Origin: OCS116 sp051531935
Lineage (GTDB): Bacteria > Pseudomonadota > Alphaproteobacteria > Rhizobiales > OSC116
Direction of reading: 5' to 3'
DNA length: 64,000 nt
Assembly: GCA_051531935.1 (NCBI GenBank)
Contig: JAOPTR010000003.1
Span: forward strand, 124,001 to 188,000
Made by a program: the position numbers and the translations under genes. Below are positions 16,469-25,324 of the stretch, piece after piece (the stretch's first letter is position 1; every line of letters begins with the position of its first letter). The notes under the pieces were generated by a model. The model was given only the letters and a program-made list of their open reading frames with translations. It was not told the DNA's origin and did not search any database.

Positions 16469-18061
16469 CTAGATTGGGATTGATTTTGGACGTTTGCGTT
16501 TGATCCAAAATGCCACTAAAATACGTGTAACCACAAAGGCCGTGAAGACCGAAGTGATGATACCGATAGACAAGGTAACTGCAAAGCCTTTAACGGGCCC
16601 TGTGCCAAGATAGAAGAGAATGGCAGCTGCAATAAATGTTGTAATATTGGCATCTAAAATAGTTGTCAGAGCGCGGTTATAGCCTGTTTCGATTGCGGCA
16701 ATTGGTGATTTACCGAGCCGCGATTCTTCGCGTATACGCTCGAAAATAAGTACGTTAGCATCGACCGCCATACCGATTGTAAGCACAATACCTGCAATAC
16801 CTGGCAGGGTGAGTGTGGCTTGCAACATGGAAAGAACGCCAATGATGAGCAATAAATTGACCATGAGGGCAATGTTAGCAAATAGACCAAATAGGCCATA
16901 TGAAAGCAGGATGAAGATAACCACACCAACAAGACCGATGATGGAAGCGATTTTACCAGCTTCGACACTATCCGCACCTAGGCTTGGACCAACAGAGCGT
17001 TCTTCTAGGATATCCAACGGGGCTGGCAACGCGCCTGCACGAAGCAGAATAGAAAGCTCGTTTGCGCCTTCGACAGTGAAATTACCTGAAATTTGGCCAG
17101 AACCGCCACGAATGGCCGTTTGAATGGTTGGGGCTGAAATGACTTGATTATCGAGCAAGATGGCAAATGGTTCACCTACATGCGAAGCGGTGAAATTGCC
17201 GAATTTTTTAGCGCCTGCGGTATCGAATTTAAAACTAACAATCGCTTCATTGTTCTGTTGGCTAAAGCCTGCTTGCGCATCAACCAAATTTTCGCCTGTT
17301 AGGATGGCGCGGCGTTTAAGCACATATAGTTGATTTTCGTTTTCGATATCTGGTTTTGTAAAACTATCCGAAGGGATAAGACCATTCGGGTTTGTTCTGG
17401 TGTCGACTTCATGGAAGGTAAGTTTTGCTGTTTTACCAATGAGGCCTTTGAGTTTTTCTGGCTCGACACCTGGCACTTGCACCAAAATACGATTTACACC
17501 TTGGGGCTGAATGGTTGGCTCGGTTGTGCCTAGTTCATCAATACGACGACGCAAGATTTCGATAGATTGTGCAACCGCAGATTTGACCCTTGCAACACGT
17601 TCCTCGTTTGATAGAGCCACTGTGATTGAAGTGTCTGAATTTTGCGTAACTTCGATGTCACGTGCTGAAGCGCCTTGCAGCAAGCTGCTTGTAACGGGCT
17701 GAGATAAGCCTTTAATGGCGATGAGAGCATCTTCCATTTGTTCGGGCTTACGCACTTTTAGAGTGACTGTTTCGTCGGTAACTTTAAGGCCTGTATAGCC
17801 AATTTTCTTTTCACGTAGGCTAGAGCGAATTTCATCTTTAACCGATTCCATACGTTCGACAATGATGACGCCTGTTTGCACTTGTAAAAGCAAATGCGAG
17901 CCGCCTTTAAGGTCTAACCCCAAATGCAATTTATTACTGGGCATGAAGCTTGGCAGATTTTGCGCTTGTTCATCGCTTAAAATATTGGGCAACGCAAACA
18001 AAACACCCGCCAAACTGACAAGTGCGATGGCAATGGTTTTCCAAAGTGAAAAATGCAACAT
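16469..18061 (-). CDS. secD: Protein translocase subunit SecD
   Basis: SecD is the larger subunit of the SecDF translocation motor in the inner membrane. The 530-residue protein has an N-terminal membrane helix, the DLKGGSHLLLQV motif at about residue 50, a large periplasmic domain (about 60-350), and a C-terminal bundle of membrane helices containing GMAVDANVLIFERIREE. Length is typical of alphaproteobacteria. A strong intrinsic terminator lies between yajC and this gene, so secD probably has its own start of transcription in the 40 nt after that terminator or depends on read-through. Confidence 0.98.
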   Translation of the reverse strand: MLHFSLWKTIAIALVSLAGVLFALPNILSDEQAQNLPSFMPSNKLHLGLDLKGGSHLLLQVQTGVIIVERMESVKDEIRSSLREKKIGYTGLKVTDETVTLKVRKPEQMEDALIAIKGLSQPVTSSLLQGASARDIEVTQNSDTSITVALSNEERVARVKSAVAQSIEILRRRIDELGTTEPTIQPQGVNRILVQVPGVEPEKLKGLIGKTAKLTFHEVDTRTNPNGLIPSDSFTKPDIENENQLYVLKRRAILTGENLVDAQAGFSQQNNEAIVSFKFDTAGAKKFGNFTASHVGEPFAILLDNQVISAPTIQTAIRGGSGQISGNFTVEGANELSILLRAGALPAPLDILEERSVGPSLGADSVEAGKIASIIGLVGVVIFILLSYGLFGLFANIALMVNLLLIIGVLSMLQATLTLPGIAGIVLTIGMAVDANVLIFERIREESRLGKSPIAAIETGYNRALTTILDANITTFIAAAILFYLGTGPVKGFAVTLSIGIITSVFTAFVVTRILVAFWIKRKRPKSIPI

Positions 18062-18100
18062 GTGCGGGCTTTCTTAAAATTAATTCTTGCAAATGATCAA

Positions 18101-18135
18101 TAAAAAAAGAGCTTGTCTAAAATAAGACAAGCTCT
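18101..18135 (-). terminator. Rho-independent terminator after yajC
   Basis: A perfect 11-bp stem (AGAGCTTGTCT with AGACAAGCTCT, 18108-18118 and 18125-18135) with a 6-nt loop, followed on the minus strand by a run of seven T. It begins 10 nt after the yajC stop and ends 39 nt before secD. Confidence 0.94.
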
Positions 18136-18145
18136 CGAATTTTTA

Positions 18146-18436
18146 TTATTTGTCGTTTGCTACAGGTTCGCCTTTAACGCGAACTTCTGAAATCATTGAA
18201 CGAACGATGCGAACTTTGATGCCTTCGCCAAGGTCGATAGTCACTTCGCGCTCATCGTTTACTTTTGAAACTTTACCGATAAGGCCGCCACCAGTTACCA
18301 CTGTATCGCCACGGCGAATGCCATCTACCATTGCGCGATGTTGCTTAACTTTTTTCTGTTGTGGGCGGATAACCAAGAAATACATCACCACGAAGATGAA
18401 AATAATTGGCACGAATTGGATGATATTTGAATCCAT
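18146..18436 (-). CDS. yajC: SecDF-associated membrane protein YajC
   Basis: YajC is a small single-span membrane protein that associates with SecDF. The 96-residue product has one helix (about residues 6-23, IIQFVPIIFIFVVMYFLVI) followed by RPQQKKVKQHRAMV and a short beta-rich cytoplasmic domain (GDTVVTGGGLIGKV). AAGGA lies about 9 nt before the ATG. It is upstream of secD as usual, but separated by a strong terminator. Confidence 0.97.
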   Translation of the reverse strand: MDSNIIQFVPIIFIFVVMYFLVIRPQQKKVKQHRAMVDGIRRGDTVVTGGGLIGKVSKVNDEREVTIDLGEGIKVRIVRSMISEVRVKGEPVANDK

Positions 18437-18638
18437 AATGACAGTCCTTAAAACTTTACTTGAAGAAAATCGGCGGGAAACCGCTGAAATCTAATTAAAT
18501 GGAATATAACCCTGATTTTTAACATTGCAACATTGCAGCCTAAATTATTTGGATTATAGGCATTTATTTGAGATTATGATTGAAATATAACGTCGTTTGC
18601 CCTTAGTTTGAGTAAATATTATGAGTTGAGGGTGCGAG

Positions 18639-19502
18639 ATGAGTGAAAATGAACAATTATTGGGGCAATTGAGTGAAATTGCTGCATCGTTAAAAATAAT
18701 AGCGCAAGCTCAAAAAACTGATGTAAAACCTGCGACAGATTACACAGCATCGGGTTTTGTTTGGGAAGCGGATGGCGAATATTTACGACCGTTGCAGCGC
18801 ATTAATTCGCTGAATATTGATTTGCTGAAATATATTGATCATCAAAAAAAGATTATTTTAGAAAATACACGACAGTTCGCGCAGGAACTGACTGCTAATA
18901 ACGTACTGTTATGGGGCGCGCGCGGGATGGGCAAAAGCTCACTGACCAAGGCAGTATTTGAAAAAGTAAGTGATGAATACCCTGATTTAAAGCTGGTTGA
19001 AATTCACCGTGAAGACATTGACAGCCTACCTTTGCTGATGCGCCAACTTTCAACCCGCGCTGAACGGTTTATTTTATATTGTGATGACTTGAGTTTTGAT
19101 GCAGGGGATAATAGCTATAAATCGCTTAAGGGGGTGTTGGAAGGTGGGCTTGAAGGCAAGCCAGAGAATATTGTGTTTTACGCCACCAGTAACCGCCGCC
19201 ATCTTTTGCCTCGTGAAATGATTGAAAACGAACAAGCCAATGCGATTAATGTGCGCGATACGATTGACGAAAAAGTATCGCTTTCTGACAGATTTGGTTT
19301 GTGGGTTGGTTTTCACAACCCAACACAAACTGAGTATTTGGGCATGATTGATACATATAGCCAACATTTTGGTTTTGAAATCAGTGCCGAAGAGCTACGT
19401 AAACAGGCTATTGAATGGGCAGCAACGCGCGGTGGGCGCTCTGGCCGTGTGGCTTGGCAATTTGTCACCAACTTGGCGGGTCAACTTGGGGTTAAGCTGT
19501 AA
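18639..19502 (+). CDS. DUF815 AAA-family ATPase
   Basis: A 287-residue soluble P-loop ATPase of the DUF815 family. The Walker A motif GARGMGKS is at about residues 93-100, the Walker B-like ILYCDDLSF at about 144-152, and a sensor-type ATSNRRHL follows near 184. The C-terminal part contains the Arg/Gly-rich ATRGGRSGRVAWQF. The N-terminal 90 residues are helical. The family is widespread in proteobacteria with no agreed function. It is a single gene between yajC (divergent) and a bidirectional terminator. The convergent neighbour is the LytM lipoprotein gene, the same order as in related genomes. Confidence 0.9.
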   Translation: MSENEQLLGQLSEIAASLKIIAQAQKTDVKPATDYTASGFVWEADGEYLRPLQRINSLNIDLLKYIDHQKKIILENTRQFAQELTANNVLLWGARGMGKSSLTKAVFEKVSDEYPDLKLVEIHREDIDSLPLLMRQLSTRAERFILYCDDLSFDAGDNSYKSLKGVLEGGLEGKPENIVFYATSNRRHLLPREMIENEQANAINVRDTIDEKVSLSDRFGLWVGFHNPTQTEYLGMIDTYSQHFGFEISAEELRKQAIEWAATRGGRSGRVAWQFVTNLAGQLGVKL

Positions 19503-19512
19503 AAATTGACAT

Positions 19513-19542
19513 AAAAAAAGGACAGCCAAAGCTATCCTTTTT
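19513..19542. terminator. Bidirectional terminator between convergent genes
   Basis: Stem AAAGGACAGC / GCTATCCTTT with one C-A mismatch (C-T on the other strand) and a 4-nt loop. An A-run sits on the left and T-run on the right, so a U-tract follows the hairpin on both strands. It serves the DUF815 gene (plus) and the LytM gene (minus). Confidence 0.8.
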
Positions 19543-19563
19543 AAATTTTAATTTTCGTCAAAC

Positions 19564-20808
19564 TTAATTTGATGAAAGATATTTTCTTGGGTTCACGGCA
19601 AGTGCGCCACGTCTGATTTCGAAATGTAATTGTGGTTTTGTTACATCGCCACTTTGACCCGAGCGTGCGATGGCTTGACCGCGACGGATTTTATCGCCTT
19701 TTTTGACCAAGATTGAACCATTATGTGCGTAAGCTGTAACCCAACCGCCATCATGCTTGATGAGGATAAGATTGCCGTAGCTTTTAAGGCCATTGCCTGA
19801 ATAAGCTACAACGCCATTTTCGGCAGCTTTAACCACTGTGCCAGGAGGCACGGCTAGGTTTAGACCATCATTACGGCGACCATCTGATTTTTTGCCATAT
19901 TCTGAAATTACACGACCACTTACAGGCCAACGAAAACGGCTTGAACTACGTTTTGCAGGTTTAGCTAAAACTGTTGGTTTTGTAACCGCAGCGATAACTG
20001 GTTTTGCAACAGGTGTGGCTGCTGCCACTTGAGCAGCATTGCCACTAACACGAATTTGTTGCCCAATACGCAGGCCTTCGGCACCTGTAAGGCCATTAAG
20101 GTTTTTAATGACATTAACATGCACACCATGAGCGCGGGCTATTGAATATAGCGTGTCTTTAGGTTGAACTTTATATACGCCAGAACCAATTGCTGCAGTT
20201 TGCACAGGTGCAAAAGCATTGGTTGCCACTGGTTTAGTGAACTGACGTTGCAACGTTGTTGATTGCGGCAGAGTGCTGATTTCAGCAGGCTGCTGAGCCA
20301 CACTTGTGCGCGGTGAATTTGACGCTAAGCCGTTGGCTGATTGGCGCGGTAGGAACAATTGTTGACCAATATTCAATGAAGAGAATTGGTTAAGGTTATT
20401 GGCTTGGCGCAAAGATTCTACCGTGATGCCGTAGCGACGCGAAATGCTGTATAATGTATCGCCAGTGGATACGCGATATGTATCTGGATTGCGATTGCCC
20501 ATCCAGCCGTTATTTGCAGTGGTTTGCGCTATATTGCTACTAGGAATAGCCGCTGTAAACTGGCTATCGGCTTGAGGAATTTGATTATAGCCTTGACCAG
20601 GTGCCGCTGTTGCATTTGAAAGTGGCGGCAAGCCTGATTGTTGCACACTGTTATTTTGAGCAACTTGCTTGTTTTGCATATCTAGCAAAGCAAACCGCGC
20701 CACATCTGAACTACAGGCCGAAAGGCCGAGTGCCAGAATAGTGGGCATTATAATGCTCGTAGATTTTCTTAATTTAGTTTGGATGACTGATTTTGAAAAA
20801 TTAAACAT
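19564..20808 (-). CDS. LysM/LytM (NlpD-DipM type) lipoprotein, M23 fold with degenerate zinc site
   Basis: A 414-residue outer-membrane lipoprotein with lipobox LSAC near residue 32, two LysM peptidoglycan-binding domains (about 108-151, YRVSTGDTLYSIS; about 209-252, YKVQPKDTLYSIA) and a C-terminal LytM/M23 domain (about 310-405). The first zinc-ligand motif, normally HxGxD, reads NDGLN, while AYAHN and LHFEIR keep their His. This matches amidase activators such as NlpD/EnvC rather than active endopeptidases. ATG 20808 was chosen because it leads straight into the signal peptide; a start at 20862 would add 18 Cys-rich residues. Likely role: septal cell-wall splitting. Confidence 0.9.
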   Translation of the reverse strand: MFNFSKSVIQTKLRKSTSIIMPTILALGLSACSSDVARFALLDMQNKQVAQNNSVQQSGLPPLSNATAAPGQGYNQIPQADSQFTAAIPSSNIAQTTANNGWMGNRNPDTYRVSTGDTLYSISRRYGITVESLRQANNLNQFSSLNIGQQLFLPRQSANGLASNSPRTSVAQQPAEISTLPQSTTLQRQFTKPVATNAFAPVQTAAIGSGVYKVQPKDTLYSIARAHGVHVNVIKNLNGLTGAEGLRIGQQIRVSGNAAQVAAATPVAKPVIAAVTKPTVLAKPAKRSSSRFRWPVSGRVISEYGKKSDGRRNDGLNLAVPPGTVVKAAENGVVAYSGNGLKSYGNLILIKHDGGWVTAYAHNGSILVKKGDKIRRGQAIARSGQSGDVTKPQLHFEIRRGALAVNPRKYLSSN

Positions 20809-20909
20809 ATATAGATACTCATTACAAAAATTCTGAAAACAACAGAAACAACTTATTACCAACTTAGATCAAATGATAACCAACTATTATGAAGGAGTGC
20901 TTATCAAGC

Positions 20910-20945
20910 ATGGTTAAAAATTGGTAAACAGGTAATTTTAACCAT
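20910..20945. repeat. 10-bp inverted repeat upstream of the LytM gene
   Basis: ATGGTTAAAA (20910-20919) and TTTTAACCAT (20936-20945) are perfect inverted copies with a 16-nt spacer. They lie just after the pcm stop (20955) and about 100 nt before the LytM start. No U-run follows, so an operator or mRNA 3' structure is as likely as a terminator. Confidence 0.55.
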
Positions 20946-20954
20946 ATTCATTTA

Positions 20955-21671
20955 TTACATTCGCTTGGCGACGCCCGGAACGAGAGGCACAAAACGGACA
21001 GGGCAAAGCTCTTTACACTTTATGCCTTCTGCGGTTTTTTTGACTTTTAATAGGCGTTGATCGCCACCTAGAGGGCCAAGCGGGAGAAGCATAACGCCGC
21101 CTTCTTTAAGCTGTTCTATAAGCACGCGCGGAATGCGCTCGGCCGCTGCGGTGACAATGATACGATCGAACGGGGCTTGGTGCTGCCACCCTTGAATGCC
21201 ATCGGCAGTCATAGCCGTGATGTTATATATATTGAGCGATTGAAAACGAGATTCGGCAATTTTATGAAGTGTATGATAGCGCTCCATTGTATAGACACGG
21301 CGCGCTAGCTTTGACAAGATTGCTGCTTGATAACCAGAGCCTGTACCGACTTCTAGAACTTTCATGCGATCGGTCAGCTCTAATTGTTCTGACATATACG
21401 CGACTATATAGGGTTGAGAAATTGTTTGCCCGCACTCTATTGGCAATGCGCGGTCTTCATAGGCGTGGGAAGCAAAATTAGGCGCGATGAAATGCTCACG
21501 CGGTACGGTTTCCATTGCTTTTAGGATTTTTGGTGTAGAAATGCCATGGTTGCGTAAACCCATAATCATTTTCAGCTTTTTGAGCCGTTCTTCTGAAATT
21601 TGATCATCTGACAATGTTTCAGACGCCATATTATTTGATGTTTGAGCATTTTGCTCGCTATAAAAAGCCAT
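20955..21671 (-). CDS. pcm: Protein-L-isoaspartate O-methyltransferase
   Basis: Pcm methylates isoaspartyl residues so that aged proteins can be repaired, using SAM. The 238-residue product has the class I methyltransferase fold: substrate-binding REHFIAP and CGQTISQPYIVAYM before SAM motif I (VLEVGTGSGYQAAIL, about residues 101-115), then the motif VYTMER and RIIVTAAAERIP. About 30 extra Ser/Asn-rich N-terminal residues precede the core; AGAGG upstream of 21671 supports that start. Located downstream of surE, the classic stationary-phase pair. Confidence 0.95.
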   Translation of the reverse strand: MAFYSEQNAQTSNNMASETLSDDQISEERLKKLKMIMGLRNHGISTPKILKAMETVPREHFIAPNFASHAYEDRALPIECGQTISQPYIVAYMSEQLELTDRMKVLEVGTGSGYQAAILSKLARRVYTMERYHTLHKIAESRFQSLNIYNITAMTADGIQGWQHQAPFDRIIVTAAAERIPRVLIEQLKEGGVMLLPLGPLGGDQRLLKVKKTAEGIKCKELCPVRFVPLVPGVAKRM

Positions 21672-21772
21672 CCTAGCCTCTACTCTACTAAAACCATATA
21701 CTGGTAGCAGAATAGCGGATAATATTTAATCAGTGATTAATGTTTTATTATCTTTGTTTGGTAAGAGACAAT

Positions 21773-22543
21773 TTACAATTTTGATTCGATGAATTTGTTC
21801 ATTTCAAAATTTGTAAGATTTTGCGTTATGGCGGTGATGGCAATGTAGTTTTGTTGCAGAGCTTCTAGCTCACTGCCATTTTGCGGTTTATCAGCAGTAC
21901 CTTTAAAGTTGATCCAGTAATATTTGGAGCCACGCAGGTTTTGGCGCTCATCGACAATCACAAATCGGTCTAACCTTTTGCCTTGTTTGCAGGTTTTAAT
22001 GCCTTTGACATCATCTATTGAACAATCGGGGAAGTTGATGTTGATGATGTTCTGGCTGTCTAACTGCATATCAAATAGATTTTGAATGAGTTTTGGCGCA
22101 GTGTCTTCGACCATTTTCCAATGAAGTTTGATGTGATCGGCACTGATGCTGCCCATAAGACTGAGCGCCATGGAAGGAATGTTGTAGCTACTGCCCATGC
22201 CCGCACCTGCCACTGTACCAGAAAGATGCATGAAATCGGCTGCATTGTGGCCACGATTGACGCCTGAAAGAATGAGATCAGGTTCGTGATCCATCAGGAC
22301 TTCCATAGCCATGATGACACAATCAGCAGGTGTGCCTTTTACTGCGAAGGTTTTTTCATCACGCGCGGTGACAAAAATTGGGTCGTGAATTGAAATGGCA
22401 CGAGACACGCCGCTTTGCTCTAACAATGGCGCGACGATCCAAATATCATCGCATAAATTCTTGGCTATTTTAACCATTGACTCAAGGCCAATGGCATCTA
22501 TGCCATCGTCATTTACAATAAGGATTGTATTAATTTTTGTCAT
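21773..22543 (-). CDS. surE: 5'/3'-nucleotidase SurE
   Basis: SurE is a metal-dependent phosphatase of nucleoside monophosphates and short polyphosphates. The 256-residue product has the N-terminal DD motif (ILIVNDDGIDAIG, residues 8-20), the SGVSRAIS segment with the metal-binding Ser, GTPADCV and the SGVNRGHN motif around residue 94. Length fits the family. It lies 32 nt after serS and 101 nt before pcm in a leftward run serS-surE-pcm, a conserved alphaproteobacterial order. Confidence 0.96.
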   Translation of the reverse strand: MTKINTILIVNDDGIDAIGLESMVKIAKNLCDDIWIVAPLLEQSGVSRAISIHDPIFVTARDEKTFAVKGTPADCVIMAMEVLMDHEPDLILSGVNRGHNAADFMHLSGTVAGAGMGSSYNIPSMALSLMGSISADHIKLHWKMVEDTAPKLIQNLFDMQLDSQNIININFPDCSIDDVKGIKTCKQGKRLDRFVIVDERQNLRGSKYYWINFKGTADKPQNGSELEALQQNYIAITAITQNLTNFEMNKFIESKL

Positions 22544-22575
22544 TTTAATTCAATCTCTTATTGTAATAAATTAAC

Positions 22576-23853
22576 CTATGACTTTATGATGGTTTTGCCA
22601 CCCATATATGGTTGTAGGACTTTCGGAATTTCCACACTGCCATCGACTGTTTGATAGTTTTCTAGAATGGCTACAATGGTACGGCCAATAGCGAGGCCAG
22701 AGCCGTTGAGCGTATGCACATAATGCGCGCCTTTGCCCTCGGTAGGTTTAAACCTTGCACTCATACGCCTTGCTTGGAAATCACCACAAGTTGAAACTGA
22801 AGAAATTTCACGATACATATTTTGACCCGGTAACCAAACCTCGATATCGAATGTACGTTTGGCGCCAAAGCCAGTATCGCCAGCGCATAGTTTAACCACA
22901 CGATAAGCAAGACCAAGACGTTTAAGCACTTCTTCGGCTGCTTCTAACATAAGCAACTGTTCGGCTTCGCTTTTGTCTGGATGTACAACAGACACCATTT
23001 CAACTTTGGTAAATTGATGTTGGCGAATCATCCCGCGGGTATCACGCCCTGCACTACCTGCTTCGCTACGGAAACAATTTGAATATGAAGTGAAGCGTTT
23101 TGGTAAATCGGCCTCGGGCATTGTGCTTTCGCGTACCAAATTGGTGAGTGACACTTCTGATGTAGAGATAAGATATTTACCATCCGTAGTTTTGAACATA
23201 TCTTCTTCGAATTTTGGCAATTGGTTTGTGCCGTAAAGTGCAGCCGCGTTGACCAATAGAGGTACGACCACTTCTTCGCGGCCATAATCATTTGTATGAA
23301 GATCGAGCATGAAGTTAGCCAAAGCGCGCTCCAATTGTGCCAAATCTCTTTTAAGAACCACAAAGCGAGAGCCAGACATTTTGGCGGCCGCTTCGAAATC
23401 CATTTGGCCTAAACCTTCGCCAATATCGAAATGTTGTTTGGCTTCAAAATCAAAGGTTTTAGGTGTGCCTACAACATGCATCTCGACATTATCATCTTCA
23501 TCTGCGCCATTTGGCACATCATCGAACATCGTATTTGGCAGTTCTAGTAGAAAACTATTCAATGCTTCGGTTAGATTACGTTCAATATCTTCGCCATCTT
23601 TAATGGCCTGTTTGACTTCAGCAACCTTAGCGATTGCGCTTTGTGCTGCGGCTTCATCGCCAGTGGCTTTGGCTTTACCTATGGCCTTTGACGCTTCGTT
23701 ACGTTGGGTTTGCAATTCTTGCAAACCTGCGACATGATCGCGACGGGCTTTGTCGAGCGCAATGGCTTTTTCGGCCGTGCCTGAAAGTTTACGGCGCACC
23801 ATTGCGGCTTCAAAAGCTTCTGGGTTTTCGCGAATCCATTTAATATCGTGCAT
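22576..23853 (-). CDS. serS: Seryl-tRNA synthetase
   Basis: SerS charges tRNA-Ser. The 425-residue product has the N-terminal coiled-coil tRNA-binding arm (about 30-100, HVAGLQELQTQRNEASKAIG) and the class II catalytic domain with motif 2 (CFRSEAGSAGRDTRG) and motif 3 (LNGSGLAIGRTIVAILEN). The start is ATG 23853, with GAGGGG about 7 nt upstream; it begins MHDIKWIRENPEAF as is standard. A frame reaching 23889 adds 12 unconserved residues and was rejected. It sits downstream of tatC by 92 nt. Confidence 0.98.
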   Translation of the reverse strand: MHDIKWIRENPEAFEAAMVRRKLSGTAEKAIALDKARRDHVAGLQELQTQRNEASKAIGKAKATGDEAAAQSAIAKVAEVKQAIKDGEDIERNLTEALNSFLLELPNTMFDDVPNGADEDDNVEMHVVGTPKTFDFEAKQHFDIGEGLGQMDFEAAAKMSGSRFVVLKRDLAQLERALANFMLDLHTNDYGREEVVVPLLVNAAALYGTNQLPKFEEDMFKTTDGKYLISTSEVSLTNLVRESTMPEADLPKRFTSYSNCFRSEAGSAGRDTRGMIRQHQFTKVEMVSVVHPDKSEAEQLLMLEAAEEVLKRLGLAYRVVKLCAGDTGFGAKRTFDIEVWLPGQNMYREISSVSTCGDFQARRMSARFKPTEGKGAHYVHTLNGSGLAIGRTIVAILENYQTVDGSVEIPKVLQPYMGGKTIIKS

Positions 23854-23945
23854 AATAGCCCCTCGATATGTATGACGGCGTAGAATCACCGCACATTAAA
23901 TTGTTAATTTGTAAGTAGAGAAAAATTGGTTGATTTTCAACCTAA

Positions 23946-24776
23946 TTATTCGTCATCATCTTCGTCTTCTGAATCTTCATCTTTGCGTTTTTTGGCTCGC
24001 GATCGCTCGACAAGTTTAACGGCATAGATGGATATTTCATAAAGCAACAGAGTTGGAAAGGCCAAGCCCAATTGAGAGATAGGATCGGGCGGAGTTAAAA
24101 TAGCACCGACGGCAAAAATAATAACGATGGCATATTTACGTTGTTTTTTGAGCCATTCTGACCCGACAATACCTATACGAGCCAATAACGTAAGCACCAC
24201 TGGGAGTTGGAACATAAAGCCAAAACCCAAAATAAGTGTCATCACTAAGCTGAGATATTCACTAGCGCGCGGTTCTAGCTGAATTGAAGCAACGCCTTTG
24301 CTGCCTTCTTGCTCCATACCTATGAAAAAATCCATAGCGAAGGGCATGACAAAATAATAGACCAAAGAGGCACCCATTAGAAACAATATGGGGGTCGCCA
24401 ATAGATATGGGATAAATGCGCCACGCTCATTTTGATATAAGCCTGGTGCGATGAACGCATAGATTTGAAACGCGATGAACGGAAAGCCCAGAATTACGCC
24501 ACCAAACAAAGCAAGTTTTAGATATACAAAAAACAGTTCTTGCGGAGCTGTATAGATAAGGCGTGCGTTTTCGAACTCACCTGCTGCATCGACAAATGGA
24601 ACAAGCAGGAAATTATAGATTTCATTGATAAAAAAGCCGCAGACACAGGAAAAAAGAATAAGTATGACAATGGCTTTAATCATGCGATTACGCAGTTCAT
24701 ACAGGTGATCCATGATCGGCGCTTGGCTCTCATCGACTTCTATTTGATTTGTATCTTGGTCTGTTTGTGCTGACAT
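23946..24776 (-). CDS. tatC: Sec-independent protein translocase TatC
   Basis: TatC is the signal-peptide receptor of the twin-arginine translocase. The 276-residue protein has six membrane helices, the N-terminal MDHLYELRNRMIKA motif (about residues 22-35) and the conserved LIYTAPQELFFVYLKLA and FPFIAFQIYAFIAPGL segments. The C-terminus is an acidic/basic tail ending in Glu/Asp repeats. ATG 24776 was chosen; a TTG at 24791 is possible. It follows tatB by about 20 nt in a tatA-tatB-tatC operon. Confidence 0.97.
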   Translation of the reverse strand: MSAQTDQDTNQIEVDESQAPIMDHLYELRNRMIKAIVILILFSCVCGFFINEIYNFLLVPFVDAAGEFENARLIYTAPQELFFVYLKLALFGGVILGFPFIAFQIYAFIAPGLYQNERGAFIPYLLATPILFLMGASLVYYFVMPFAMDFFIGMEQEGSKGVASIQLEPRASEYLSLVMTLILGFGFMFQLPVVLTLLARIGIVGSEWLKKQRKYAIVIIFAVGAILTPPDPISQLGLAFPTLLLYEISIYAVKLVERSRAKKRKDEDSEDEDDDE

Positions 24777-24797
24777 GGTTTTTAATATCAATATTGT

Positions 24798-25301
24798 TTA
24801 TGATGCAGTTTTAGCCGTTTTTTTAACGGTTTTCTTTGCTGTTGATTTTTTGGTGGTGGTTTTTTTAGCGGTAGCTTTTGCTGTGCTTTTGGCTTTAGGC
24901 TTAGATTCTGCTTTAGCTTTTGGCTTCGCTTTGGCTTTTGGCTTTGTTTTAGCTTTTGACTTAACCGCTTTATCCGCAGTCGCTTCGACCATTTCGGCTT
25001 TAGCGGGCTCGTCTTTTTTTGCGGCTTTGCTTACTTTCGTAGGCTCGCCCATTTTCATAGGGTCATCGAAGCTATCGACCCCCATATTCTTTTTGATATT
25101 CTCTGCTTCAGCCTTGAGTTCTTTTATCTCGGCTATATCTGCAACTTCCTCGACCTGACGACGTACGTCACGCATCATCGTGCGGGCCTTTTTGAGGTAT
25201 TTACCGACCGTTTTTAGCATTTTGGGGATGTCTTTAGGGCCCACAACAATAACGGCAACCGCAACGATTACCAAAATCTCGGTCCAACCTATATCAAACA
25301 T
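24798..25301 (-). CDS. tatB: Sec-independent protein translocase TatB
   Basis: TatB works with TatC in recognising twin-arginine substrates. The 167-residue product has the single N-terminal helix (MFDIGWTEILVIVAVAVIV), the GPKDIPKM hinge and an amphipathic helix up to about residue 75. The last 75 residues are an Ala/Lys/Pro/Thr-rich basic tail (repeats such as KPKAKAK and KKSTAKKTVKK), much longer and more basic than in E. coli. Identification rests on the N-terminal domain and the tatA-tatB-tatC order. Confidence 0.96.
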   Translation of the reverse strand: MFDIGWTEILVIVAVAVIVVGPKDIPKMLKTVGKYLKKARTMMRDVRRQVEEVADIAEIKELKAEAENIKKNMGVDSFDDPMKMGEPTKVSKAAKKDEPAKAEMVEATADKAVKSKAKTKPKAKAKPKAKAESKPKAKSTAKATAKKTTTKKSTAKKTVKKTAKTAS

Positions 25302-25324
25302 AACTTACCTTAGGCGGTTTAGAT

